Source: Kmv42 sp040757455
GTDB taxonomy: Bacteria; Nitrospirota; Thermodesulfovibrionia; Thermodesulfovibrionales; SM23-35
DNA: 8,383 nucleotides
Assembly: GCA_040757455.1 (NCBI GenBank)
Contig: JBFLXE010000117.1
Location: forward strand, 1 to 8,383
Reading direction: 5' to 3'
The notes below the pieces were generated by a model. It searched no databases and was not told where the DNA came from. It saw only the letters and a list, made by a program, of their open reading frames with translations. Positions 1-5,815 of the stretch are shown here, piece after piece; within the stretch, counting starts at the first letter, position 1; each line of letters opens with the position of its first letter. The translations under genes were made by a program, and so were the position numbers.

Positions 1-14
1 ATACACTCTGTCAT

Positions 15-96
15 ATAGCCAACCATCCTTTCTTTGGTTTTGAGCCTTTGCAAACTTAATAATACCAAAGCTCTCAGGATTGTTGGCTATTTTTTT
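15..96 (+). terminator. Long Rho-independent terminator-type hairpin
   Basis: Bases 15-29 pair with 76-90 at 14 of 15 positions (the only mismatch is C24 against T81). A second stem pairs CTTTGGT at 32-38 with ACCAAAG at 64-70, leaving a loop at 39-63. The outer stem closes on ATAGCCAAC/GTTGGCTAT and runs directly into a T-tract (T90-T96). A perfect-stem-plus-U-run layout is the signature of an intrinsic terminator, so it probably ends a plus-strand gene or small RNA lying left of the window. The folded element is about 76 nt, longer than a usual terminator, so it might also be the 3' domain of a structured RNA. Confidence 0.6.
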
Positions 97-241
97 CAGC
101 AGAATTTATGAATTATCTGGGCTAAAGGGGGATTTGAAGGCTTACAAAAATATAAATTTTTTTAATCCCGAATTTTTTTGGGGACTGTGACTACAGTGAA
201 GGAATGCATTAAATTAGTAATCTCTCCACACTCCTCTTTTC

Positions 242-267
242 CGCACCCAGGCGGATTCGCCGGGGCG
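242..267. other. Very stable GC-only hairpin in AT-rich spacer
   Basis: Ten G-C pairs can form (242-244 with 265-267, 246-248 with 262-264, 250-253 with 258-261), closed by a GATT tetraloop, with single bulged adenines at 245 and 249. An alternative, mutually exclusive fold is the palindrome TTCGCC-GG-GGCGAA at 256-269. On the plus strand it is followed by an A-run, so it is not a plus-strand terminator. It may be an RNA domain, a protein-binding palindrome or a copy of a dispersed intergenic repeat. The sequence alone does not decide between these. Confidence 0.5.
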
Positions 268-271
268 AAAT

Positions 272-302
272 AAAAAAGGGGAACCTTGCAGTATGATTCC
301 CC
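272..302 (-). terminator. Minus-strand intrinsic terminator-type hairpin
   Basis: Read on the minus strand, GGGGAATC (302-295) pairs with GGTTCCCC (285-278), giving 8 pairs including one G-U, with a 9-nt loop, and is followed at once by TTTTTT (277-272). On the plus strand the G-U pair becomes a C-A mismatch and no T-run follows, so the element works better as a minus-strand terminator. No gene reading leftward into it is visible. It may end an antisense transcript from the aldolase region or belong to a small RNA. Confidence 0.45.
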
Positions 303-326
303 AATGCTTTTCTATATACAAAAAGA

Positions 327-356
327 ATGGCATCTGGCGAGAAATGCTGCTAAAAT
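327..356 (+). promoter_or_regulatory. Probable extended -10 promoter for the aldolase gene
   Basis: TGCTAAAAT at 348-356 is an extended -10 (TGn followed by TAAAAT, 5 of 6 to TATAAT). ATGGCA at 327-332 matches the -35 consensus at 4 of 6 positions, with an 18-base spacer. Transcription would start near 363, leaving a leader of about 60 nt that contains a good ribosome site. The prediction comes from consensus matching only. Confidence 0.4.
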
Positions 357-408
357 TTATTAAGTTTTGTAATCAGGTTTTTGGCGCCTCAAAGGGGCAA
401 TATATTCA

Positions 409-414
409 AGGAGG
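409..414 (+). promoter_or_regulatory. Shine-Dalgarno AGGAGG that fixes the aldolase start
   Basis: AGGAGG lies 8 bases before the ATG at 423. The reading frame is open farther upstream, to a TTG at 381, but that codon has no ribosome site and the AGGAGG would then fall inside the gene. The ATG at 423 is therefore the supported start. Confidence 0.85.
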
Positions 415-422
415 ACTGTGTC

Positions 423-1766
423 ATGGAATTGAAAAGCGTGATTGATGTCAAAAGCGGTGGAGTGGAAATAAGGGATTTGGAACGCCTCAGAAGTTCGATT
501 GACAGCCTCGTTTACGAAGCTGTTTTCTCAGAAGGCGACAGAAAGAATGCTCTTTTGATGCTGATTAAGGAAATTGCCAAGGAAACCGGTGCAGTACCTT
601 CATCCATTCAGGGCCTTTATGAAGAAATGGGCAGATCGTATCCCGGCTTTACAGTGCCAGCAATAAATGTCAGAGGGCTTACATATGACGTCGCGCGTGC
701 AGTTTTCAGGAAGGCGATAGAAATGAATGTCGGCGCGCTTATTTTTGAGATCGCACGTTCCGAGATAGGATATACGAAGCAGAGACCCCTTGAATATGCG
801 TCGGTGGTTCTGGCCGCAGCCGTCAGGGAAGGGTACCGGGGCCCGGTGTTTATTCAAGGTGATCATTTTCAGCTTGTCAGGAAGAATTTTCTGGCAGATC
901 CGAAGGCTGAAACCGATTATATACGGGGACTCATCAGGGAAGCTATAGAAGCTGAATTTTACAATATCGATATAGATTCTTCAACGCTCGTGGATCTCAA
1001 CAGAGATACGGTAAAAGAGCAGCAGAGACCGAATTTTGAAAAGACGGCGGAACTGGCGTCGTACATCAGGGAAATTCAGCCGCAAGGAATAGACATTTCC
1101 ATAGGCGGTGAGATCGGAGAGATTGGCGGCAAGAACAGCACACCCGATGAATTGAGGGCGTACCTGGACGGATTCAGGGACACTTTCAGAGCAGGGAAAG
1201 GTCTGAGCAAGCTGAGCGTTCAGACAGGAACCAGCCACGGTGGTGTTGTCCTTCCCGATGGTACTCTGGCGCAGGTAAAGATCGATTTTGGGACGCTCAG
1301 GGTTCTTTCAGATCTTGCGCGAAAAGAGTACGGTCTTTCCGGCTGCGTTCAGCATGGCGCATCAACGCTCCCCGAGGATGCCTTCAACATGTTTCCCGAG
1401 ACAGGCACATCTGAGGTTCATCTTGCCACTGGATTTCAGAACATCATCTATGACAGCAAAGCCCTTCCGCAGGAATTCAGAGAAGAAGTATACGGCTTCA
1501 TCAGGAAAGAGTACGAGAGGGAGAGAAAAGAGGGGCAGACAGAAGAGCAGTTTATTTATAGCACGAGGAAAAAAGGGTTTGGTCCGTTGAAGAAGGAGTG
1601 GTGGGAACTGCCCCCAAGAATCAAAGAGCCGATCATGAAAGAACTGGAGGCGAAATTCGCACTATTATTCGAGAAATTGAGAGTCACCAATACGATGGAT
1701 ATTGTGAGCCGGAATGTGAAACCGGTTATTATCAAGAAGGCACTTGACAGAGATATGGTTTCCTAG
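423..1766 (+). CDS. Class II (zinc-dependent) fructose-bisphosphate aldolase family protein, enlarged form
   Basis: Predicted cytoplasmic 447-residue aldolase, probably interconverting fructose 1,6-bisphosphate (or a related ketose bisphosphate) with two triose phosphates. Class II core motifs appear in order: FTVPAINVRG (76-85) as the first strand; GDHF with D147 and H148, matching the catalytic Asp and first zinc His; IDIDSSTL (182-189); GGEIGEIGG (228-236); GTSHGG with H272; and QHGAST with H311, the likely last zinc ligand. Typical class II enzymes have about 285-360 residues. Here about 75 residues precede the first core strand and about 130 follow H311; the tail is highly charged (350-420). 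The family is clear from the metal and phosphate motifs, but substrate is not: tagatose-bisphosphate or another sugar phosphate remains possible. It has its own promoter and a strong ribosome site, and converges with the mgtC-like gene. Confidence 0.8.
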   Translation: MELKSVIDVKSGGVEIRDLERLRSSIDSLVYEAVFSEGDRKNALLMLIKEIAKETGAVPSSIQGLYEEMGRSYPGFTVPAINVRGLTYDVARAVFRKAIEMNVGALIFEIARSEIGYTKQRPLEYASVVLAAAVREGYRGPVFIQGDHFQLVRKNFLADPKAETDYIRGLIREAIEAEFYNIDIDSSTLVDLNRDTVKEQQRPNFEKTAELASYIREIQPQGIDISIGGEIGEIGGKNSTPDELRAYLDGFRDTFRAGKGLSKLSVQTGTSHGGVVLPDGTLAQVKIDFGTLRVLSDLARKEYGLSGCVQHGASTLPEDAFNMFPETGTSEVHLATGFQNIIYDSKALPQEFREEVYGFIRKEYERERKEGQTEEQFIYSTRKKGFGPLKKEWWELPPRIKEPIMKELEAKFALLFEKLRVTNTMDIVSRNVKPVIIKKALDRDMVS

Positions 1767-1779
1767 AAATTTATCTCAG

Positions 1780-1810
1780 GATATCTGTTTGAAATATCGA
1801 CTTTTTATTT
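1780..1810 (+). terminator. Weak candidate terminator after the aldolase gene
   Basis: GATAT (1780-1784) can pair with ATATC (1794-1798), followed two bases later by CTTTTTATTTT. A 5-bp A/T-rich stem is marginal, so the T-rich tail is the main support. The 91-base gap between the convergent genes must hold the stops for both, and this is the only candidate I see. Confidence 0.2.
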
Positions 1811-1857
1811 TGGACAAATCTGTCTCAGAATCATTGGTAGAAGGGTAAGTTGCATCG

Positions 1858-2568
1858 TTAGGGAACAATACCTTCTTCCCAGCTGACTTCTTCGATTTCA
1901 TGTAATCGCAAGAACCGCTCCATTATAGCCAGTCTGTTCAAGAGTTCCTTGCTCTGCAAACGTATTCTATATTTCAAAGTCTGGGGGGAAAGTCTCTGAT
2001 AGATGTTTATGAACTGTATCGTAATTTCGGGATATTCGGAAAAAATTTTTTTGATCTCATCGATACGACCTTCTATTCCTCTGAATTTCAGGGTCAGGAC
2101 TGTGTATGTATCCCGGCCTAGAAATATTTTTATCCTGCGGAGGAAATAAAGGATCAAAAGACTTAAGACGGCAGCCGAGACTGCAGGCCAGAGGTAACCA
2201 GCTCCAATCGCCAATCCGATGCCTGTAATTAGCCACAGGCCGGCAGCGGTTGTAAGTCCCCTGATAGAACCTTTTCCTTTTATTATGGCGCCCGCTCCGA
2301 GAAATCCCATACTTGCAACCGCGTAAGAAGCTATTCTTGCTGGATCCAAACGTACGACCGAATCGACGTCCAGATGGCGGAAGATTTCTTCCATATGCAA
2401 GGAGAGCATCATCAGCAGACACGCCCCTACACTGACAAGAATGTTGGTCCGGATTCCCGCGGCCTGACCATGGGCTTCTCGTTCGAAACCTACAGCGCCT
2501 CCAAGAAGGGCTGCGAGGATTAATTTCCCAAATTCCGCTAGTGCTTCCTGTGCATCAAAGAATTCCAT
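1858..2568 (-). CDS. MgtC/SapB family inner-membrane protein
   Basis: A 236-residue membrane protein. The first 145 residues are an MgtC/SapB domain with about five hydrophobic segments (roughly 13-29, 40-58, 78-97, 106-124, 126-144). Family signatures are GGAVGFERE (23-31), AGIRTNILVSVGA (37-49), GFLGAGAIIKGKG (88-100) and IRGLTTAAGLWL (102-113). Residues 150-236 form a soluble C-terminal domain with alternating strand and helix character (TVLTLKFRG at 156-164), as in longer MgtC proteins. In pathogens MgtC supports growth at low Mg2+ and modulates the F-ATPase; most environmental homologues have no assigned role, so Mg2+ or acid stress is only an inference here. The ATG at 2568 is preceded by AGAAGG. 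The gene is monocistronic and divergent from the nuclease gene. The length suits the family and no defect is visible. Confidence 0.88.
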   Translation of the reverse strand: MEFFDAQEALAEFGKLILAALLGGAVGFEREAHGQAAGIRTNILVSVGACLLMMLSLHMEEIFRHLDVDSVVRLDPARIASYAVASMGFLGAGAIIKGKGSIRGLTTAAGLWLITGIGLAIGAGYLWPAVSAAVLSLLILYFLRRIKIFLGRDTYTVLTLKFRGIEGRIDEIKKIFSEYPEITIQFINIYQRLSPQTLKYRIRLQSKELLNRLAIMERFLRLHEIEEVSWEEGIVP

Positions 2569-2575
2569 CTTGTAA

Positions 2576-2581
2576 CCTTCT
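2576..2581 (-). promoter_or_regulatory. Shine-Dalgarno AGAAGG of the mgtC-like gene
   Basis: On the minus strand AGAAGG lies 7 bases before the ATG at 2568. It supports this start, but the predicted transcription start falls inside it, so either the promoter call is off or the mRNA has almost no leader. Confidence 0.5.
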
Positions 2582-2583
2582 AA

Positions 2584-2613
2584 AATATAACATATCTAAG
2601 ACAATGGTGATAA
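2584..2613 (-). promoter_or_regulatory. Probable promoter of the mgtC-like gene
   Basis: On the minus strand, TGTTATATT (2592-2584) is an extended -10 with a -10 of TATATT. TTATCA (2613-2608) matches the -35 consensus at 4 of 6 positions, with an 18-base spacer. The start of transcription would lie near 2577, only about 9 bases before the ATG. The -35 sits within the Fur-like sequence at 2608-2622. Confidence 0.4.
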
Positions 2614-2622
2614 TCATTTCGA
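2608..2622. promoter_or_regulatory. Fur-like operator candidate
   Basis: TGATAATCATTTCGA matches the 7-1-7 Fur-family core (TGATAAT-N-ATTATCA). The left half is perfect, ATT is correct in the right half, and 3 of the last 4 bases deviate. It overlaps the predicted -35 of the mgtC-like gene and lies just upstream of the nuclease promoter, where a metal-responsive repressor would act. One imperfect site could be chance. Confidence 0.25.
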
Positions 2623-2626
2623 GTGA

Positions 2627-2655
2627 TTTACTAACGCGCATGTGGGTGTTATACT
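2627..2655 (+). promoter_or_regulatory. Probable promoter of the nuclease gene
   Basis: TTTACT (2627-2632, 4 of 6 to the -35 consensus), a 17-base spacer and TATACT (2650-2655), with an extended TG at 2647-2648. The 9-mer TGTTATACT recurs exactly before rnj at 3369-3377. Transcription would begin near 2662, leaving a 30-base leader. Confidence 0.5.
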
Positions 2656-2691
2656 TTAAACCGGCTTGGTGCAGTCTTTTGGTGTAATCAT

Positions 2692-3276
2692 GTGTCCATG
2701 TCAATTGTACATAAACTGAATCTTGTCATGCGCAGAAAAACGGCGAAGATACTATCTGCCGTTTTTATAATTCTGGTTTCGCTTTTTTATATTCTGCGAA
2801 ACGAGTTTTCTCTTCCTTTTCAGCAGGGCAGCGAATCTCTTTTTTTTGTGACAGAAATCAATGACGGCGATACCATTAGTGTGATCATGAACAAGAAGCG
2901 TGAGAAAGTGAGACTCATCGGAATAGATGCGCCGGAAATCGGTCAGAAACCCTGGGGACGAAGGTCAAAAAAATTTCTAAAGGATCTGGTAAGTTCTTCG
3001 GGGTGGAAGGTCAGGGTCGAATTGGACATCCAGCCGAGGGACAAATATGGTCGAATGCTAGCGTATGTATGGACAAAGGACGGGAGATTAGTCAATCTTC
3101 TGATGCTGAAGAACGGATACGCAATGCTTTTTACCGTCCCACCCAATGTCAAATATGTGAGTGAGTTCAGGGAAGCGCAAAGAGAGGCAAGAGAAAAGAA
3201 GCGGGGAATATGGAGCAAAAACGGATTGAGGGAAAGACCCAGGGATTATAGACGAGAACACCCTGTTTTCAGATGA
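2692..3276 (+). CDS. Membrane-anchored thermonuclease (SNase-like) family nuclease
   Basis: A 194-residue protein with an N-terminal hydrophobic segment (about 18-36, after basic residues RRK) and then a staphylococcal-nuclease (OB-fold) domain at about 50-176. The known catalytic set is complete: INDGDT with D60 (Ca2+ Asp), VRLIGIDAPE with R74, D79 and E82, and DKYGR with R121; RGIWS (171-175) is the usual end of the domain. It should cut DNA and/or RNA outside the cytoplasmic membrane or in the periplasm. There is no lipobox cysteine, so the hydrophobic segment is either an uncleaved anchor or a signal peptide. A basic tail (180-194, rich in Arg) follows the domain. The start is uncertain: GTG 2692 has only GGTG 7 bases upstream, and ATG 2698 and ATG 2728 are in frame; all three keep the anchor. 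It probably forms its own unit, since rnj has its own promoter. Confidence 0.88.
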   Translation: MSMSIVHKLNLVMRRKTAKILSAVFIILVSLFYILRNEFSLPFQQGSESLFFVTEINDGDTISVIMNKKREKVRLIGIDAPEIGQKPWGRRSKKFLKDLVSSSGWKVRVELDIQPRDKYGRMLAYVWTKDGRLVNLLMLKNGYAMLFTVPPNVKYVSEFREAQREAREKKRGIWSKNGLRERPRDYRREHPVFR

Positions 3277-3368
3277 GAAGACAAGGAACACTATCCCCGA
3301 AATGCCTGCATGAAGAAAAACCAGATAATGCAATTAGGCACGGCCTTAGAAAGGGGACATGTAAAATC

Positions 3369-3377
3369 TGTTATACT
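3369..3377 (+). promoter_or_regulatory. Extended -10 promoter of rnj, predicted leaderless
   Basis: TGTTATACT is an extended -10 (TG, one base, TATACT), identical to the one before the nuclease gene. The expected transcription start is about 3384, two bases before the GTG of rnj at 3386. No -35 with proper spacing was seen, which extended -10 promoters can tolerate. No Shine-Dalgarno site precedes the GTG, in keeping with a leaderless message. Confidence 0.5.
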
Positions 3378-3385
3378 AAAAATTA

Positions 3386-5041
3386 GTGAAAAATCTGCTT
3401 TCCGTCATTCCACTCGGTGGTGTTGAGGAAATCGGCCTCAACATGACAATCCTTGAGTATAATAGCGATATTATTGTCGTCGATGCAGGACTCATGTTTC
3501 CCGAAGAAGACATGCTCGGCGTTGATTTCGTCATACCTGATTTTTCTTATCTTGCGGATAATAGAGATAAAATCAGGGGGGTCATTATCACCCACGGGCA
3601 TGAGGATCACACGGGTGCACTTCCTTTCTTGCTCAAGGAGGTCAATGTGCCAGTCTACGGCACTCCGCTTACTCTGGGCTTGGTGAGGGAAAAACTGCGG
3701 GAGCATAATCTTATCGATGCCCAGCTTATTTCGGTGAGGCCGAGAGAAGTCGTAAACCTTGGCGCATTTTCTGTTGAGTTTGTGAGAGTCACCCACAGCA
3801 TAGTGGATGGTGTCGGACTCGGCATTACAACCCCTCTGGGTCTTGTTGTACATACAGGAGATTTTAAACTTGATCCGACACCGGTCGACGGACAACTCAT
3901 GGATTTACTTAAATTCTCAGAATACGGAGAAAGGGGAACGCTTCTTTTGCTGTCGGACAGCACGAACGCAGAAAAGGGTGGATTCACTTTTTCCGAAAAG
4001 GAAGTCAGACGGGCCTTTGAGGATATTTTTTCGAACACCCAGGGAAGAATCATTATTGCAACCTTTGCCTCAAACATACACAGGATTCAGCATGCGATTG
4101 ATGTCGCCATAAAATACGGTAGAAAGATCATCCTTTGTGGAAAGAGCATTGTATCAAATGCCCAGATTGCTCTTGATCTCGGCTATCTCAGAATACCCGG
4201 AAATACCTGGCTCCGGCTGGATGATCTGGATAAGTTACAGGATCGCGAGATTGTCATCATTACCACAGGAAGCCAGGGCGAGCCTATGAGTGTGCTTTCG
4301 AGAATTGCAACGGACGAGCACAAACACATCAAAATCAAAGAAGGCGATACAGTCATTCTCTCTGCCAAGATGATACCGGGCAATGAGCGTTCGATAGGAA
4401 AAATCATAAACCATCTTTTCAGGCGGGGTGCGAATGTCATTTATGAGAAAGTATCGGAGATACACGTATCCGGGCACGCCTCAAAAGAGGAGCTAAAGCT
4501 CATGCTCAGTCTTGTCAGGCCGAAATATTTTATGCCAATCCATGGCGAATACAGACATCTTGTCTATCATTCGATGCTGGCGCGAAAACTTGATATACCA
4601 AAAGAGAATATCTTCATCCTGAGAAATGGTGATGTTCTTGAGATAACCGACGGGGAGGCCGGAATTAATGGAAAGGTAATCTCGGGACGCATATATATAG
4701 ACGGTAAAGGCATAGGCGATGTAGAAGAAATGGTTCTCCGCGACCGTTTGAGGCTTGCTCATGATGGCATCGTATTGATACTTCTGGCTATAGAGAAACT
4801 TACGGGCGCGATTGTCTCGGGTCCTGAGATATTATCACGGGGATTTGTCTTTGAAGATGCCTCCCAGGAGGTCATTAATAACGTTAAGGACTTGCTGGCA
4901 AAGACTATTAATGAACTTGATAAAGATCTTTTGTCAGATACTGCATTGCTTAAAGCGCGATTGAGAAGTACATTGAAAAAATACCTGAGGAACACGATGG
5001 ACAGAAAGCCCATGATCATGCCAATAGTTCTCGAGGTATGA
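3386..5041 (+). CDS. rnj: Ribonuclease J (beta-CASP metallo-beta-lactamase RNase)
   Basis: A 551-residue cytoplasmic RNase of the RNase J family, expected to have both endonuclease and 5'-to-3' exonuclease activity in mRNA decay and rRNA/tRNA maturation. The metallo-beta-lactamase motifs are complete: HGHEDH (H70, H72, D74, H75), H137 in THS, and D159 in HTGDF. The beta-CASP part carries SDSTNAE (190-196), TGSQGEP (294-300), HVSGHAS (H360, H364) and PIHGEYRHL with H386, the final metal ligand. The C-terminal domain (about 450-551) is normal for the family, and the length is the usual 550-560. An in-frame TAA at 3377-3379 forbids an earlier start, and MKNLLSVIPLGG is the usual RNase J beginning, so GTG 3386 is well supported despite lacking a Shine-Dalgarno site. 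It is the first gene of a tight unit with uppP and ftsK. Confidence 0.96.
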   Translation: MKNLLSVIPLGGVEEIGLNMTILEYNSDIIVVDAGLMFPEEDMLGVDFVIPDFSYLADNRDKIRGVIITHGHEDHTGALPFLLKEVNVPVYGTPLTLGLVREKLREHNLIDAQLISVRPREVVNLGAFSVEFVRVTHSIVDGVGLGITTPLGLVVHTGDFKLDPTPVDGQLMDLLKFSEYGERGTLLLLSDSTNAEKGGFTFSEKEVRRAFEDIFSNTQGRIIIATFASNIHRIQHAIDVAIKYGRKIILCGKSIVSNAQIALDLGYLRIPGNTWLRLDDLDKLQDREIVIITTGSQGEPMSVLSRIATDEHKHIKIKEGDTVILSAKMIPGNERSIGKIINHLFRRGANVIYEKVSEIHVSGHASKEELKLMLSLVRPKYFMPIHGEYRHLVYHSMLARKLDIPKENIFILRNGDVLEITDGEAGINGKVISGRIYIDGKGIGDVEEMVLRDRLRLAHDGIVLILLAIEKLTGAIVSGPEILSRGFVFEDASQEVINNVKDLLAKTINELDKDLLSDTALLKARLRSTLKKYLRNTMDRKPMIMPIVLEV

Positions 5042-5047
5042 AGCGCG

Positions 5048-5815
5048 ATGATAGAGGCCCTGATTCTTGGTATTGTGCAGGGAGTGACAGAATTCTTTCC
5101 TATCAGCAGCACCGCCCACCTCATATTGTTCCCCTGGTTTTTTGGCTGGAGCGGCGATATCGATACCCTGTCCTTCGACGTTGCTCTCCATGCGGGCACT
5201 CTTGCAGCACTCGTACTGTGCTTTTGGCGTGACTGGGTTGATCTCATATTCAGAAAGCGCAGAATCCTTTTCTTGATTGTGCTGGCATCGGTTCCGGCAG
5301 GTGTGACAGGATTCATGCTCAATGATCTTGCAGAAGATGCCCTGAGGAGCCCCTTTTTGATAAGCATCATGTTGATTACAGTTGGTGTCGTCATGCTGAT
5401 CTCCGAAAAGTCGAACAGGCACCGCAATGTTGAAAGCGCGAGACTTCTGGATGCTCTGGTTATCGGCATAGCACAGGCCCTCGCAATCATCCCCGGCGTT
5501 TCACGTTCAGGCATCACGATTTCTGCGGGCTTGTTCACAGGACTTGAGAGGGAAGCTGCCGCGAGGTTTTCATTTCTTCTGTCGACGCCGATTATTGCCG
5601 GCGCTACTCTTCTTCATCTGAGCGAGATCCTTCATAATCCCTTGAATTACGACATAAAGCTTTTCTCTGCCGGAATTGCCACTTCTTTTGTCACCGGCTT
5701 TCTCGCTATCAAATTTTTGTTGAACTTTCTGAGGAAACATCCGCTGAACATCTTCGTTTATTACAGGTTTATACTTTCTGCTATTATAATGGCGGGCATA
5801 TGGCTAAAAGATTAG
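5048..5815 (+). CDS. uppP: Undecaprenyl-diphosphatase (BacA type)
   Basis: A 255-residue polytopic inner-membrane enzyme that removes a phosphate from undecaprenyl diphosphate, regenerating the lipid carrier for peptidoglycan and other envelope polymers; overexpression of the family gives bacitracin resistance. The (E/Q)xxxE motif is Q11-x-x-x-E15, followed by FPISSTAH with H24. The second signature PGVSRSG (149-155) carries R153, equivalent to the catalytic Arg of the E. coli enzyme. Hydrophobic segments cover almost the whole chain and the length is typical. It starts 6 bases after rnj stops; the nearest ribosome-site candidate is GAGG at 5033-5036, 11 bases from the ATG, so translation may depend on coupling to rnj. 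Its last 16 bases overlap ftsK. Confidence 0.96.
   Translation: MIEALILGIVQGVTEFFPISSTAHLILFPWFFGWSGDIDTLSFDVALHAGTLAALVLCFWRDWVDLIFRKRRILFLIVLASVPAGVTGFMLNDLAEDALRSPFLISIMLITVGVVMLISEKSNRHRNVESARLLDALVIGIAQALAIIPGVSRSGITISAGLFTGLEREAAARFSFLLSTPIIAGATLLHLSEILHNPLNYDIKLFSAGIATSFVTGFLAIKFLLNFLRKHPLNIFVYYRFILSAIIMAGIWLKD
5779..5790 (+). promoter_or_regulatory. Possible internal promoter for ftsK
   Basis: A perfect TATAAT lies at 5785-5790 inside the end of uppP, and an overlapping extended -10 reading, TGCTATTAT, lies at 5779-5787. Either would start transcription 3-6 bases before the ftsK ATG at 5800. No good -35 is visible, and an A/T-rich coding region can produce this by chance. Confidence 0.25.

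Larger units (their letters stand above)
1..422. other. AT-rich intergenic spacer upstream of the aldolase gene
   Basis: No open reading frame with a plausible start and ribosome site was seen on either strand. The stretch holds a long hairpin with a T-run at 15-96, a GC-only hairpin at 242-267, a minus-strand terminator-type hairpin at 272-302, a probable promoter at 327-356 and the aldolase ribosome binding site at 409-414. These are listed separately. Between 97 and 240 there are only A/T runs and a short palindrome. Confidence 0.7.

Noticed and set aside
184..197. ACTGT-GACT-ACAGT palindrome as a LexA-like operator
   Set aside because: Spacing does not match well-known LexA boxes, and a 5-bp inverted repeat is expected by chance several times in this length.
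381..422. TTG start at 381 for the aldolase (461 residues)
   Set aside because: No ribosome site precedes it, and a strong AGGAGG lies 8 bases before the ATG at 423.
3303..3340. TGCCT/AGGCA inverted repeat as a terminator of the nuclease gene
   Set aside because: The stem is short and interrupted, the loop is large and no T-run follows.
5078..5092. Q11 in place of Glu in the first UppP motif as a catalytic defect
   Set aside because: The family motif is (E/Q)xxxE, so Gln at this position is normal.
3655..5538. Long minus-strand frames opposite rnj and uppP
   Set aside because: They lie antisense to well-supported genes with full catalytic motifs and show no family features of their own.
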